DNA of 64,000 bases from a virus, in the IMG/VR virus record IMGVR_UViG_3300010430_002753, positions 1 to 64,000 of that record; one strand, given 5' to 3'. Under the pieces are notes generated by a model. It was not told the origin of the DNA. It saw only the letters and a list, made by a program, of their open reading frames with translations, and did not search any database. Numbering within the stretch: position 1 is the stretch's first letter; the number at the start of each line of letters is the position of its first letter. Made by a program: the position numbers and the translations under genes. This document shows positions 1 to 7,646 of the stretch, piece by piece.

Positions 1-436
1 AATTCTTCTTTTGAATAACATTTTCCGTTTATATAATATTCCTTTCTAAATTTTTTATTTTGATCACTATATTGTATATACGCGGGTCTATGTATATTAT
101 GCATTGTTCCATTTATATAATATTCAATATACCATACACTTCCATCTTTAGATAAAAGAATTCTAGCTGGGCCATTTAGTCTATGATATTTATTATTTTT
201 ATTAACAAATGAATATACTGTATATTACCATTTGAAAAATAACTTATATATGTAGGTAAATTACCTTTACGAAATATATTGTTATTTTTATCGTAATATG
301 TTATTACGTGTTTATATCTATTTATTTTATTTACAGATTCAAAATATTCAACAATTCTATAATTACCGTTTTTAAATATTTCTTTATCACAAAGTTTATG
401 TATTTGTTCAGTATAAATAACTTTTTCATTATTCAT
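1..436 (-). pseudogene. HRxDGPA-repeat protein, frameshifted and cut by window edge
   Basis: The frame opens at the ATG at 434-436 and stops at 176. From about position 215 downward the adjacent frame continues the same protein family without a stop to base 1, with HRLNGPARI, a YYING turn and a second repeat ending in INGKCYSKEE. One base appears lost (or gained) near 205-222, so this is a broken family member or a sequencing error. The C-terminal tail lies outside the window. It starts 5 bases after the stop of the HD hydrolase gene and was probably translated from the same message. Confidence 0.7.
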
Positions 437-441
437 AATTA

Positions 442-1014
442 TTAATAATCCTCACCAAATTTAAATCTTAAATTTAAGTATACTAAAACAGATTTAATAT
501 GATTAATTAAATCAGAGCATACTTCATCATTAAATATATCTGTTCTTGTGCATGTTTTAAGTGTTTCCATCATTGAAGTAGTTTCTATATAATATTTTTT
601 ACAAAATTTAAAATTAACATTGTCAGCATCTAAATACAATATATTATGTAATCTATCAGCTAATTTTATTCTTAATGCTCTCTTATTTAATGTTTTCATT
701 AATTCACACATATATTTAACTTTAGATTGTTTGTTTCTAATTTTTGAAGTTACATCATCTACTAATCTACTAACATCTTCACCAAATTTTTCTCTAATAT
801 CGTGAATAGTGATATCTGTATCTTCTACTACATCATGTAATAATGCTGCAATAATTTCTTCTGTAGAAATATCTTTATATGATTCTAATATTCTTGCAAC
901 GCCTTTTGGATGAGTGAAATAAGATTTATTAGAGAATTTTCTTTTTTGATCTTTGTGTGCTTCTTTAGCAAATAAATAAGCTTTAATTAAATCTTCTTTT
1001 ATTAACGACGCCAT
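442..1014 (-). CDS. HD-domain (p)ppGpp hydrolase-like protein, MESH1/SpoT type
   Basis: 190 residues, the size of a stand-alone hydrolase (small alarmone hydrolase or MESH1) with no synthetase or TGS domain. Visible motifs match the SpoT hydrolase: AHKDQKRK at 19-26, THPKGVARIL at 34-43 (H35) and LLHDVVEDT at 58-66 (H60, D61, E64, D65). Enzymes of this group remove the 3'-pyrophosphate of ppGpp using a metal ion in the cytoplasm. In a phage it could blunt the stringent response; that role is inferred. Start chosen at ATG 1014 behind GAGGTAGGTTATT. The family is clear; the exact nucleotide substrate is not. Confidence 0.8.
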   Translation of the reverse strand: MASLIKEDLIKAYLFAKEAHKDQKRKFSNKSYFTHPKGVARILESYKDISTEEIIAALLHDVVEDTDITIHDIREKFGEDVSRLVDDVTSKIRNKQSKVKYMCELMKTLNKRALRIKLADRLHNILYLDADNVNFKFCKKYYIETTSMMETLKTCTRTDIFNDEVCSDLINHIKSVLVYLNLRFKFGEDY

Positions 1015-1020
1015 AATAAC

Positions 1021-1383
1021 CTACCTCTTATTTAATAATTTTAAATTTCTATCAATATTCATAATTTTATTTGATTTTACTATCCAATCTTCTTTTGAAT
1101 ATTTTATATCAGTTATCCAATACCCTTCAAGTTCTATTTCTCCAGATTTAAAATACCAAATTTCAGCAGGTCCATTTAATCTATTATATTCATCTTTTGA
1201 ATTATAATAAAATTCACGACTTATTTCTCCAGATTTATAATACCAAATTACTGTTGGTCCATCTTCTCTATGACGTTTTCTATTTGAATTATAATAACAT
1301 TCATTAATTATTTTAGTTTCCTCTGCATCATAATAATATATCGTTTTATAATTTCCGTTTTTTAATTCAATTCTTTTTGACAT
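1021..1383 (-). CDS. HRxDGPA-repeat protein with RNLKLLNK tail
   Basis: 120 residues. An N-terminal module (KRIELKNGNYK then a YYDAEET turn) is followed by two repeats built on HREDGPTVIWYYKSGEI and NRLNGPAEIWYFKSGEI, then SKEDW and the tail NIDRNLKLLNKR. The repeats resemble MORN-variant beta-hairpins; function unknown. It starts 2 bases after the stop of the neighbouring paralog at 1386, whose last codons supply its ribosome-binding site. It is one of four paralogs in tandem between 1.0 and 2.6 kb. Confidence 0.85.
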   Translation of the reverse strand: MSKRIELKNGNYKTIYYYDAEETKIINECYYNSNRKRHREDGPTVIWYYKSGEISREFYYNSKDEYNRLNGPAEIWYFKSGEIELEGYWITDIKYSKEDWIVKSNKIMNIDRNLKLLNKR

Positions 1384-1385
1384 AA

Positions 1386-1757
1386 TTAAACCTTATTTAA
1401 TAATTTTAAATTTCTATTTATGTTTTTAATTTTAATAACTTCTGGATGTTTATCAAAATCTTCTTTTGAAAATGATCTATCGTGTATATAATAGTCTTTA
1501 CTTTTAATAATATGATTATTATCTTTTATATATTTAATTATAGCAGGGCCGTCTAATCTATGTATTCTATTATTTATATGAAACATCTCCTTTATAATCA
1601 TACCAGATTCGTTATACCAAATTACAGCTGGTCCATCTTCTCTATGAGTAACGTTATTTTTATTATAATATATTATATATGAAATAACATTATCTAAATT
1701 ATTAAAATAAAATAAGTCTTTATAACAGCCATTTTCTAATTTAACTCGTGTGTTCAT
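1386..1757 (-). CDS. HRxDGPA-repeat protein with RNLKLLNKV tail
   Basis: 123 residues with two repeats (HREDGPAVIWYNESG and HRLDGPAIIKYI), a FSKEDFDKHPEVIKI linker and the tail INRNLKLLNKV. The last codons AAT AAG GTT TAA place AAGG about 8 bases before the ATG of the next gene at 1383. This tail therefore doubles as a Shine-Dalgarno site, which suggests translational coupling. The N-terminus starts TRVKLENGCYKDLFYF, the form used by about half the family. Molecular function unknown. Confidence 0.85.
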   Translation of the reverse strand: MNTRVKLENGCYKDLFYFNNLDNVISYIIYYNKNNVTHREDGPAVIWYNESGMIIKEMFHINNRIHRLDGPAIIKYIKDNNHIIKSKDYYIHDRSFSKEDFDKHPEVIKIKNINRNLKLLNKV

Positions 1758-1759
1758 AA

Positions 1760-2128
1760 TTAAACCTTATTTAAAAGTTTTAAATTTCTTTCTATATTTA
1801 ATTTTTTATCAAACTCTTCTTTTGTATAATGTTTATAATTTAACCAATACTCTTCATTTTCTATTTCGCCAGAATATGTATATTTAGTTCTAGCTGGACC
1901 ATCTTCTCTATGTAGACACCCGTTTATCCAATAATACACACTACTTACTTTTCCTGTTTCATGACTATAATAGATAGTTGCTGGTTTATTTAATCTATGA
2001 TATTCTTTTTCTTTATTGTAATAAGTTTCAGTTGAAATTTTGTTGTTAGCAAAACGTAGTATCTCTTTATAACAGCCATTTTCTAATTCTATTCTTTCTA
2101 TTTTTTTGAAACGATGATCATAAATCAT
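1760..2128 (-). CDS. HRxDGPA-repeat protein with RNLKLLNKV tail
   Basis: 122 residues. Two repeats (HRLNKPATIYY and HREDGPARTKYTYSGEI) and the tail NIERNLKLLNKV. An extra MIYDHRFKK leader precedes the usual ERIELENGCYKEI start, and the ATG at 2128 follows an AAGGAAAAATA ribosome-binding site. Its own stop region AAGGTTTAA serves the gene starting at 1757. Function unknown. Confidence 0.83.
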   Translation of the reverse strand: MIYDHRFKKIERIELENGCYKEILRFANNKISTETYYNKEKEYHRLNKPATIYYSHETGKVSSVYYWINGCLHREDGPARTKYTYSGEIENEEYWLNYKHYTKEEFDKKLNIERNLKLLNKV

Positions 2129-2141
2129 TATTTTTCCTTAA

Positions 2142-2564
2142 TTAAATCTTATTTAATAACTTTAAATTTTTGTTTATATTTATTAATTTTTTACTTTTTA
2201 TTTCCCATAGTTCTTTTGAATATTTTTTTCCATATAACCAATAATCTCTATGACTATATGTAGGTTGAATATAAGCTGGTCCATCTTCTCTATGCAATTT
2301 TCCATTATAAAAATAAAATATTGCATAATATTTATAAATGCCATCTTTCCAATCATCTGAATCAAAATATGTAATCAGTGCTGGTTTATTTTTTCTATGA
2401 TATATATTATCTTTGTTTATATACATTATACATTTTTTTCCAACATCTTTATTATAAAAACCAACTATTTTAGTTAGTTGTTCACCTTCTTCAATAATTG
2501 ATTCTTTTGTAATAATATTATTTTCTATTACATTTAAAATAAATTCTTTTTGTTCGCGCAACAT
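2142..2564 (-). CDS. Divergent HRxDGPA-repeat protein with RNLKLLNKI tail
   Basis: 140 residues. The N-terminal half lacks the usual ENGCYK start and instead begins with a charged helix-like stretch. Two degenerate repeats follow (HRKNKPALITYF and HREDGPAYI), then the tail INKNLKLLNKI. The ATG at 2564 directly abuts the stop codon of the lipoprotein gene (TAA then ATG), with only a weak upstream site, so reinitiation is plausible. Function unknown. Confidence 0.78.
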   Translation of the reverse strand: MLREQKEFILNVIENNIITKESIIEEGEQLTKIVGFYNKDVGKKCIMYINKDNIYHRKNKPALITYFDSDDWKDGIYKYYAIFYFYNGKLHREDGPAYIQPTYSHRDYWLYGKKYSKELWEIKSKKLININKNLKLLNKI

Positions 2565-2849
2565 TTATTTTGCCAATTCTCTAATTAATATTTTTTTACC
2601 ATCTTCACTGAATCTAGCAATATAATGAATATCTTCGTGAATAAATAAAATACATTCTTCTGGTAATATATCAGTAACATATTCAGTAGATCTTTTTTCA
2701 ATTTCAACTTCAATTTGTGTTAATAAAGAATTTTTAATTTGTTCATCGAATTCAATTCCATTATCTACTGATACTATTTTCTCTGTTGAACAACCAACTA
2801 TTAATAAAACTCCTAATATCAATACTACTATTAAAAATAAGTTTCTCAT
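2565..2849 (-). CDS. Small predicted lipoprotein
   Basis: 94 residues when started at ATG 2849, which has a strong TGGAGGTTATT site. The open frame continues upstream to 2912, but that part overlaps the promoter and is not used. The N-terminus is a hydrophobic signal ending in the lipobox LIVGC (C20), predicting an exported lipid-anchored protein. The mature part is acidic and has a short beta-rich end. A superinfection-exclusion role is possible for phage lipoproteins, but nothing in this sequence shows it. It is the first gene of the unit driven by the promoter at 2884-2912. Confidence 0.78.
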   Translation of the reverse strand: MRNLFLIVVLILGVLLIVGCSTEKIVSVDNGIEFDEQIKNSLLTQIEVEIEKRSTEYVTDILPEECILFIHEDIHYIARFSEDGKKILIRELAK

Positions 2850-2883
2850 AATAACCTCCAAGTTATTTTTTATTATTAAATAC

Positions 2884-2912
2884 AATATAAATAACTTTAA
2901 AATATTTGTCAA
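2884..2912 (-). promoter_or_regulatory. Sigma-70-like promoter
   Basis: Minus strand TTGACA (2912-2907), a 17-bp spacer and TATATT (2889-2884). It lies just before the lipoprotein gene, immediately after the stop of the paralog at 2921. Confidence 0.85.
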
Positions 2913-2920
2913 CTAAAAAA

Positions 2921-3181
2921 TTATTTTTTATTTAATAATTTTAAGTTTCTATTTATATTTATTATTTTATAGAACTCTTCTTTTGTATAATATTTATTGT
3001 TTATAATATAATCTTCACTTTCTATTTCTCCAGAACTATAATACCAAATTTCTGCCGGTCCATTTAATCTATTATATTCATCTTTTGAATTATAATAATA
3101 TTCACGGTATATTATAGTTTCTTCTGTGTCATAATATATTATTTCTTTATAATTTCCATTTTTTAATTCTATTCTTTTCAT
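2921..3181 (-). CDS. Single-repeat HRxDGPA protein with RNLKLLNKK tail
   Basis: 86 residues, the short form of the family: N-terminal module KRIELKNGNYKEI, one repeat NRLNGPAEIWYYSSGEI, KYYTKEEFYK, then ININRNLKLLNKK. It is the last gene of its unit. The tail ends NKK rather than NKV because no gene follows immediately; the promoter cassette does. Its ATG is 2 bases after the stop of the paralog at 3184. Function unknown. Confidence 0.85.
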   Translation of the reverse strand: MKRIELKNGNYKEIIYYDTEETIIYREYYYNSKDEYNRLNGPAEIWYYSSGEIESEDYIINNKYYTKEEFYKIININRNLKLLNKK

Positions 3182-3183
3182 AA

Positions 3184-3543
3184 TTAAATAACCTTATTTA
3201 ATAACTTTAAATTTCTTTCTATATTTATTTTTTTAATAACTTTAGGTTGTTTATAATATTCTTCTTTTGAATATTCTTTTCCATCTATACCATAACGCTC
3301 ACCTTCTATTTTTCCAAATCTATTATACCAAATCATTGCTGGTCCATCTAATCTATGAGTAGTTCCTTTTATAAAATAAAGTTTACTTTCAATTTTTCCA
3401 TTTTCAAAATATATAATATCTGCTGGTCCGTCTAATCTATGATATAACTCATTTGAATCATAATATGTTATATTTTTTATTTTGGTTTTTTCGTCAAAAT
3501 AATTTATTATTTTATAGCAACCATTTTCTAATTTTACTCTCAT
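3184..3543 (-). CDS. HRxDGPA-repeat protein with RNLKLLNKVI tail
   Basis: 119 residues. Two good repeats (HRLDGPADIIYFENGKI and HRLDGPAMIWYNRFGKI), the KEYSKEEYYKQPKVI linker and the tail INIERNLKLLNKVI. It overlaps the stop of the lysine-rich gene at 3540 by four bases (ATGA type), so translation is coupled. The next ATG (3181) lies 2 bases after its stop. Function unknown. Confidence 0.85.
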   Translation of the reverse strand: MRVKLENGCYKIINYFDEKTKIKNITYYDSNELYHRLDGPADIIYFENGKIESKLYFIKGTTHRLDGPAMIWYNRFGKIEGERYGIDGKEYSKEEYYKQPKVIKKINIERNLKLLNKVI

Positions 3544-3773
3544 AATTCTTTAATTAAATCTTCTAATTCAATATCATCATTATTTTTTATAGTATAACAA
3601 GGTTTATTGTCTTCACACAACAATGAATCAAATAATTCTTTCTTTTTATTTTTACAATATTTTTTATATTTACATTCATCACAAGATTTATTTATAGTTT
3701 TACACGTTTCCCATAAAGAATCATCTGCACTAACTACCTTACTCTTTTTTGATTTACTTTTTTTTCTTTTCAT
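3540..3773 (-). CDS. Small basic Cys-rich protein
   Basis: 77 residues. The first 12 are almost all Lys, Arg and Ser. The middle holds C-x6-C-x2-C-x4-C spacing (CKTINKSCDECKYKKYC), likely a small metal-binding site, and the C-terminus is acidic. It resembles no family I can name. It overlaps the next gene by 4 bases, and the start at 3773 has an AAGGAAAATTTT site. Confidence 0.7.
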   Translation of the reverse strand: MKRKKSKSKKSKVVSADDSLWETCKTINKSCDECKYKKYCKNKKKELFDSLLCEDNKPCYTIKNNDDIELEDLIKEL

Positions 3774-3788
3774 AAAATTTTCCTTTGA

Positions 3789-4157
3789 TTATTTCTTATT
3801 TAATAATTTTAAATTTCTATCTATATTTATTTTTTTATCAAATTCTTCTTTTGAATATTCAACGTTATGTATATAATATTCTTCACCACATATAATTCCA
3901 TTTCGTCTATAATGTATAGATGCAGGCCCGTTTAATCTATGTCTTTTTCCGTTTATACAATATATTTTTCTACTAATAATATTGTTTGCGTAATTTGCGT
4001 AATACCAAATTATTGCACCATCATTAATACGGTGCAAATCACCTTTTTTATTATAATATTCTTCACAAACTAATATTGAATGATTACCATATTCGCCATA
4101 AGTTTCATAAAAAACCAATTTAAAACAATCATTTTCTAATTCAATTCTTTTTGACAT
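3789..4157 (-). CDS. HRxDGPA-repeat protein with RNLKLLNKK tail
   Basis: 122 residues. One degenerate repeat (HRINDGAIIWYY) and one canonical repeat (HRLNGPASIHYRRNGII), the VEYSKEEFDK linker and the tail NIDRNLKLLNKK. The N-terminus is SKRIELENDCFKLVFYE. It follows the SLOG-family gene by 2 bases. Function unknown. Confidence 0.83.
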   Translation of the reverse strand: MSKRIELENDCFKLVFYETYGEYGNHSILVCEEYYNKKGDLHRINDGAIIWYYANYANNIISRKIYCINGKRHRLNGPASIHYRRNGIICGEEYYIHNVEYSKEEFDKKINIDRNLKLLNKK

Positions 4158-4159
4158 AA

Positions 4160-4537
4160 TTAATTAATAATTTCTAAAAGATCTGTTTTTGTGTTATAAA
4201 CTAAAACATCTTTATTAAATTCTTTACATAATTTTATCATATGATTAGAACCTTTAGATACTCCATCCCAAAATATTATTGCATTATCGCAATACTTTGC
4301 CATTTCTTTGTTTCGAATATAGCCAGCACTTTTTCCATATTTATCCCAATTTGCTGGAAATGATTTAATTAATAAATTATGTTCTTCAGCATATTTTCTA
4401 CCTAATTTATCTGCGCCATATGCTTCACCACATACAATTTCAATTTCAGATATATTTTTAAATAATACATTGCAAACATTAGATAAAGTTTTATAATCAT
4501 TAAATGATCTACTACCTGCTATTACTATTTTATTCAT
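4160..4537 (-). CDS. SLOG-superfamily protein, YspA/DUF2493-like
   Basis: 125 residues from ATG 4537; the frame stays open to 4576 but the upstream part lacks a ribosome-binding site. It begins MNKIVIAGSRSFNDY with the GSR motif at 8-10. It continues with IVCGEAYGADKLGRKYAEE and WDKYGKSAGYIRNKEMAKYCD, then a closing strand AIIFWDGVSKGSNHMI. This is the Rossmann-like SLOG fold of DUF2493 phage proteins, thought to bind nucleotides or nucleotide-derived signals. Biochemical role unknown. It overlaps the zinc-finger gene at 4530 by 8 bases. Confidence 0.75.
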   Translation of the reverse strand: MNKIVIAGSRSFNDYKTLSNVCNVLFKNISEIEIVCGEAYGADKLGRKYAEEHNLLIKSFPANWDKYGKSAGYIRNKEMAKYCDNAIIFWDGVSKGSNHMIKLCKEFNKDVLVYNTKTDLLEIIN

Positions 4538-4760
4538 TGTGTATATAACCTTTACCATCGCAAACAGAACATACATCTTCTACATATAAATTATTTTCAT
4601 ATCTGCTGTTTATTCTTTTTTTACCATTACAATTAGGGCATATTTTATTTATGTTATCTAATATAGATTGATGAAAATTTGCAATACTTCTATATTTAAA
4701 TTGCATATCATCTGAAGTAATATAAATTTTATCTTCGGCTACTCTTGGTAATGTTTTCAT
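4530..4760 (-). CDS. DnaJ-type zinc-finger small protein
   Basis: 76 residues. The C-terminal half carries the DnaJ-like pair CPNCNGKK (about 41-48) and CSVCDGKGY (about 65-73), one zinc-binding unit of the kind seen in DnaJ cysteine-rich domains. There is no J domain. Similar mini-DnaJ zinc proteins are common in large phages without a known role. RBS GGAAGTTATT precedes ATG 4760. Confidence 0.7.
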   Translation of the reverse strand: MKTLPRVAEDKIYITSDDMQFKYRSIANFHQSILDNINKICPNCNGKKRINSRYENNLYVEDVCSVCDGKGYIHNE

Positions 4761-4831
4761 AATAACTTCCTTTATTATAATGATTTAATAATTTTAACAA
4801 TTACACTATTGTCTGCATTTCCTTTAAAATG

Positions 4832-5230
4832 TTATTTAGCTGATTTCATTAATTGGCCCATATGTTTACCTTGAATAGGTCTTGATAAACTTAAATCTTT
4901 AATTAACATTAATATATCTTTTTTAATAACTTCTTCTGATAATTCTTCTGGTAAAAATGTTTGAAGATAATTTATTTTTTCTGTAAGAGTTTTAATATTA
5001 ATTTCATTATTACGTAACATTTCAGCCGATCTTTCTTCTTTTAATTCTTTAATTTCTTTTTTGATAACTTTGACTACAGATTTGTCTGTTAATTTAAATT
5101 TAGAATTTTTAGCATTTCTTTGTTCAGATATCTTTGATATAACCATTCTTAATGTTGAAAGTTTATTTTCTTCTCTTGTTATCATATTAAATTTTAATTT
5201 TTCACGAACTTCATCGTATACTTTACTCAT
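4832..5230 (-). CDS. YqeY/GatB-tail-like protein
   Basis: 132 residues, slightly shorter than bacterial YqeY (about 148). Typical pattern: an initial helix VREKLKFNMITREENKLSTL, a basic KKEIKELKEER helix, YLQTFLPEELSEE, and a terminal GKHMGQLMKSAK resembling the G-x-VM-G-x-LM-K end of the family. The family resembles the tail of GatB, which binds tRNA in the amidotransferase, but stand-alone YqeY proteins have no settled function. It is driven by the promoter at 5256-5284. A tRNA link would fit the window but is inference. Confidence 0.72.
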   Translation of the reverse strand: MSKVYDEVREKLKFNMITREENKLSTLRMVISKISEQRNAKNSKFKLTDKSVVKVIKKEIKELKEERSAEMLRNNEINIKTLTEKINYLQTFLPEELSEEVIKKDILMLIKDLSLSRPIQGKHMGQLMKSAK

Positions 5231-5255
5231 AATTTACCTCTTTATTTTTTATTTA

Positions 5256-5284
5256 AATATAAATCATTTTTATTCTTTTGTCAA
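5256..5284 (-). promoter_or_regulatory. Sigma-70-like promoter
   Basis: Minus strand TTGACA (5284-5279), a 17-bp spacer and TATATT (5261-5256), followed 26 bases later by the YqeY-like start. It abuts the stop of the repeat gene at 5293. Confidence 0.85.
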
Positions 5285-5292
5285 CTAAAAAA

Positions 5293-5634
5293 TTATTTTT
5301 TATTTAAAAGTTTTAAATTTCTTTTTATATTTATTTTTTTATTAAACTCTTCTTTTGAATATTTTATATCATTTATCCAATAATATTCATCTTCTATTTC
5401 TCCAGATTTATAATAACAAATACCAGCAGGTCCATCTAATCTATGAATTTTTCCATTTATACAATAATATTCTTTGTCTATTTCCACAGTTTTAAAATAC
5501 CAAATTACTGCAGGTCCATTTAATCTATGATATTTTCCGTTTAACATATATAATTCATTACTTATTTTAGTTTCTCCTGAATCATAATAATATATTTCTT
5601 TATAACATCCATTTTCTAATTCAATTCTTTTCAT
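5293..5634 (-). CDS. HRxDGPA-repeat protein with RNLKLLNKK tail
   Basis: 113 residues with two repeats (HRLNGPAVIWYF and HRLDGPAGICYYKSGEI), IKYSKEEFNKKI and the tail NIKRNLKLLNKK. It begins with the standard KRIELENGCYKEI module. It is last in its unit, followed directly by the promoter cassette at 5256-5284. The ATG lies 2 bases after the stop of the tail-only gene at 5637. Confidence 0.85.
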   Translation of the reverse strand: MKRIELENGCYKEIYYYDSGETKISNELYMLNGKYHRLNGPAVIWYFKTVEIDKEYYCINGKIHRLDGPAGICYYKSGEIEDEYYWINDIKYSKEEFNKKINIKRNLKLLNKK

Positions 5635-5636
5635 AA

Positions 5637-5888
5637 CTAAACCTTATTTAAAAGTTTTAAATTTCTATTTATATTTACAGCTTTAATATATTCATCATAA
5701 ATTTCTTCTACATGTTTATATTTTAATTGTATAGCATATGAATTAACTAATCCATTCATTAAATATCTTATAATTACATATTCATAAGAATAATCAATAT
5801 CTACAATTTCAATTTTAGTATTATGTTTATGTAATTTATTTAAATAATATTTTATATATCCATTCGTATATCTATTATTGTTCATCAT
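5637..5888 (-). CDS. Tail-only protein (RNLKLLNKV) with unrelated body
   Basis: 83 residues. The body has no HRxDGPA repeat: a helical basic start and two predicted beta strands around YEYVIIRYLMNG. It ends AVNINRNLKLLNKV, the same C-terminal tail as the repeat family. This shows the tail moves independently of the repeats. The stop region AAGGTTTAA is the ribosome-binding site of the gene at 5634. It overlaps the gene at 5875 by 14 bases. Function unknown. Confidence 0.75.
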   Translation of the reverse strand: MMNNNRYTNGYIKYYLNKLHKHNTKIEIVDIDYSYEYVIIRYLMNGLVNSYAIQLKYKHVEEIYDEYIKAVNINRNLKLLNKV

Positions 5889-6174
5889 ATAATTTATTAA
5901 TTTCTTCTATTTTTTCAACTTCTTCTAAAGCTTCATCAGAATTTATAAAATTTAAACAATCATATTTCCATAATATAATTTTTTCAATAGTATCATTAAC
6001 ATTATTTTCAAATTCTTTAACAGTTTGATCTGATAATAACATTGGATTTTGAACAACAGATCCTAATCGATGATTTAATACATTTGCTAATTTTTCTTTT
6101 CTATCCCATAATTCAGTTCTTGTTTTACTTCTATTCTGTTCAAGTAATTCCATAAGTTCTTTTGTGTCTATCAT
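5875..6174 (-). CDS. Unknown helical protein
   Basis: 99 residues, predicted almost entirely alpha-helical, with two amphipathic segments (residues 1-45 and 55-99) and an acidic end rich in EEVEKIEEINK. No family recognised. RBS AAGGAGAATAATT precedes ATG 6174. It overlaps the start of the tail-only gene, suggesting coupled translation. Confidence 0.65.
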   Translation of the reverse strand: MIDTKELMELLEQNRSKTRTELWDRKEKLANVLNHRLGSVVQNPMLLSDQTVKEFENNVNDTIEKIILWKYDCLNFINSDEALEEVEKIEEINKLYDEQ

Positions 6175-6194
6175 AATTATTCTCCTTTAATTTA

Positions 6195-6569
6195 TTAAGT
6201 ATTCCATAATAAAATATTATCGTCTTCAACTATTTTTTTATTTGTAAATATCCAATTTAAACTGTGATTATATTTTGTAATTTCATGACATTTAAAACAA
6301 ACATTATACATTGTATCTTTTGTAGAATTTAGTATATATAATTTTTTTCCACATATCATACAAGGTTCAAACTTTTTTTCTTTTATAAATATAGGATGCT
6401 TATAATTACTATCAAATTTCCATAAAGATAAATTATTAATATTAAGCTGAAAAGTAAATATTATCCTGTCAACAACAGATTTAAATTTGTTAGGTGAAAT
6501 TATAGATTTATTTTTAATATTATTATCTTTAAACATTTGATCTATAGTTAAATCTACTCTACCATTCAT
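6195..6569 (-). CDS. Unknown protein with Cys4 zinc motif
   Basis: 124 residues. A central CMICGKKLYI and a later VCFKCHEITKYNHS give C-x2-C ... C-x2-C spacing of a zinc ribbon. The N-terminal 60 residues are mostly basic and aromatic. The start at 6569 overlaps no neighbour and is 2 bases from the stop of the 6572 gene. No family recognised; probably a nucleic-acid or protein-binding phage accessory protein. Confidence 0.65.
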   Translation of the reverse strand: MNGRVDLTIDQMFKDNNIKNKSIISPNKFKSVVDRIIFTFQLNINNLSLWKFDSNYKHPIFIKEKKFEPCMICGKKLYILNSTKDTMYNVCFKCHEITKYNHSLNWIFTNKKIVEDDNILLWNT

Positions 6570-6571
6570 AA

Positions 6572-7330
6572 TTATTTTCTATTAAACATATTTAAAAAAC
6601 GTTTTGTTAATGAAGGTTTTTGTTTATTAATTTTTATACTATTATCTTGTTGTATAGTTGGATTTATTATTTGAAATTTTTGACCATAAGAAGATAATTG
6701 TTGTCTAAGTTCATCTATATCTTCTGGTGTTTTTATTTTCATTTCAATATTTTTATTTTTAGATTCTTTCATATTATTTACTAATTTATCTAAAGTCAAA
6801 TCACAATATTCATCTTCCCAATCACCTAAATAATAAAATCTATCTATAACTGTTCTTGAAGATTTATCTTGAAATGTTCCAAATATTATAGGATCTTTTT
6901 CTCTTCGTTCTTTTTCAATTTGTTTTTGAATTTTTCCAGTATAATCTGTAAACATAATATAAAAATTATCAAATTTATCTTTTACTTTATTAAGTAATTC
7001 AACAATTTCATCTGGAATTTCTCGTTCATAATTTTCCAATTCAATAATCTTTACTGTTTCTTTTGATACGTCTTCTATAAATTCTTCTATATCATCTCTA
7101 TATATAAATGTATCAATTCCTAATTTAACAATTTCTCTTTCTTTTTCAATACTATCTAAATGAAATAATAATTTTTGAGCACCCTTTTTCTGACCTGTTA
7201 TTTTATATTTATTTAATAATATTAAACAATTATCATAAATTGTTGTTAATTTTTTATCAGTAATTTTATTTTTTCTATCTTTAACAATATTAAAATATTC
7301 TTGTGCGGTCAAAATTTTATTTTCTTCCAT
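6572..7330 (-). CDS. Unknown 252-residue charged protein
   Basis: Predicted helical and highly charged, with coiled-coil-like stretches around residues 90-130 and 175-215. It ends in a basic RFLNMFNRK. No catalytic motif is visible. It overlaps the 3' end of the zinc-finger gene at 7317 by 14 bases, indicating translational coupling. Function unknown. Confidence 0.65.
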   Translation of the reverse strand: MEENKILTAQEYFNIVKDRKNKITDKKLTTIYDNCLILLNKYKITGQKKGAQKLLFHLDSIEKEREIVKLGIDTFIYRDDIEEFIEDVSKETVKIIELENYEREIPDEIVELLNKVKDKFDNFYIMFTDYTGKIQKQIEKERREKDPIIFGTFQDKSSRTVIDRFYYLGDWEDEYCDLTLDKLVNNMKESKNKNIEMKIKTPEDIDELRQQLSSYGQKFQIINPTIQQDNSIKINKQKPSLTKRFLNMFNRK

Positions 7331-7637
7331 GCTGTAACCTTTCTTCCTTTCTTTTCTTTATAATTTTTTCTATTTCAATATATATTTTTTCTTCTTCATT
7401 TTCCAATTTTAATAATTTATCACGACATTCTTTAGTTGCGTCTAAACAATCTTTACAATATAAATAAGTATAATCACCATTATCTTCTACTTCTCCAGCA
7501 CAATCAATACATAAATCTTTATTACAATAAACACAATGATGATTAGTATATAATTCAAATTTTATTTTATTTCCACAATCATCACAATAATATTCTTTTA
7601 TTTTTGATGATGATTTTATTTCTTTGATTTTTATCAT
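7317..7637 (-). CDS. Small double zinc-finger protein
   Basis: 106 residues. Four CxxC-like knuckles occur in order: YCDDCGNK, HHCVYCNKDLCIDCAGE and LYCKDCLD, a cross-brace B-box/FYVE-like arrangement that should bind two zinc ions. The C-terminal 40 residues form a charged helix (KLLKLENEEEKIYIEIEKI). A protein-protein adaptor is likely, but the partner is unknown. The end overlaps the 6572 gene. Confidence 0.68.
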   Translation of the reverse strand: MIKIKEIKSSSKIKEYYCDDCGNKIKFELYTNHHCVYCNKDLCIDCAGEVEDNGDYTYLYCKDCLDATKECRDKLLKLENEEEKIYIEIEKIIKKRKEERLQHGRK

Positions 7638-7646
7638 AATTTTCCT

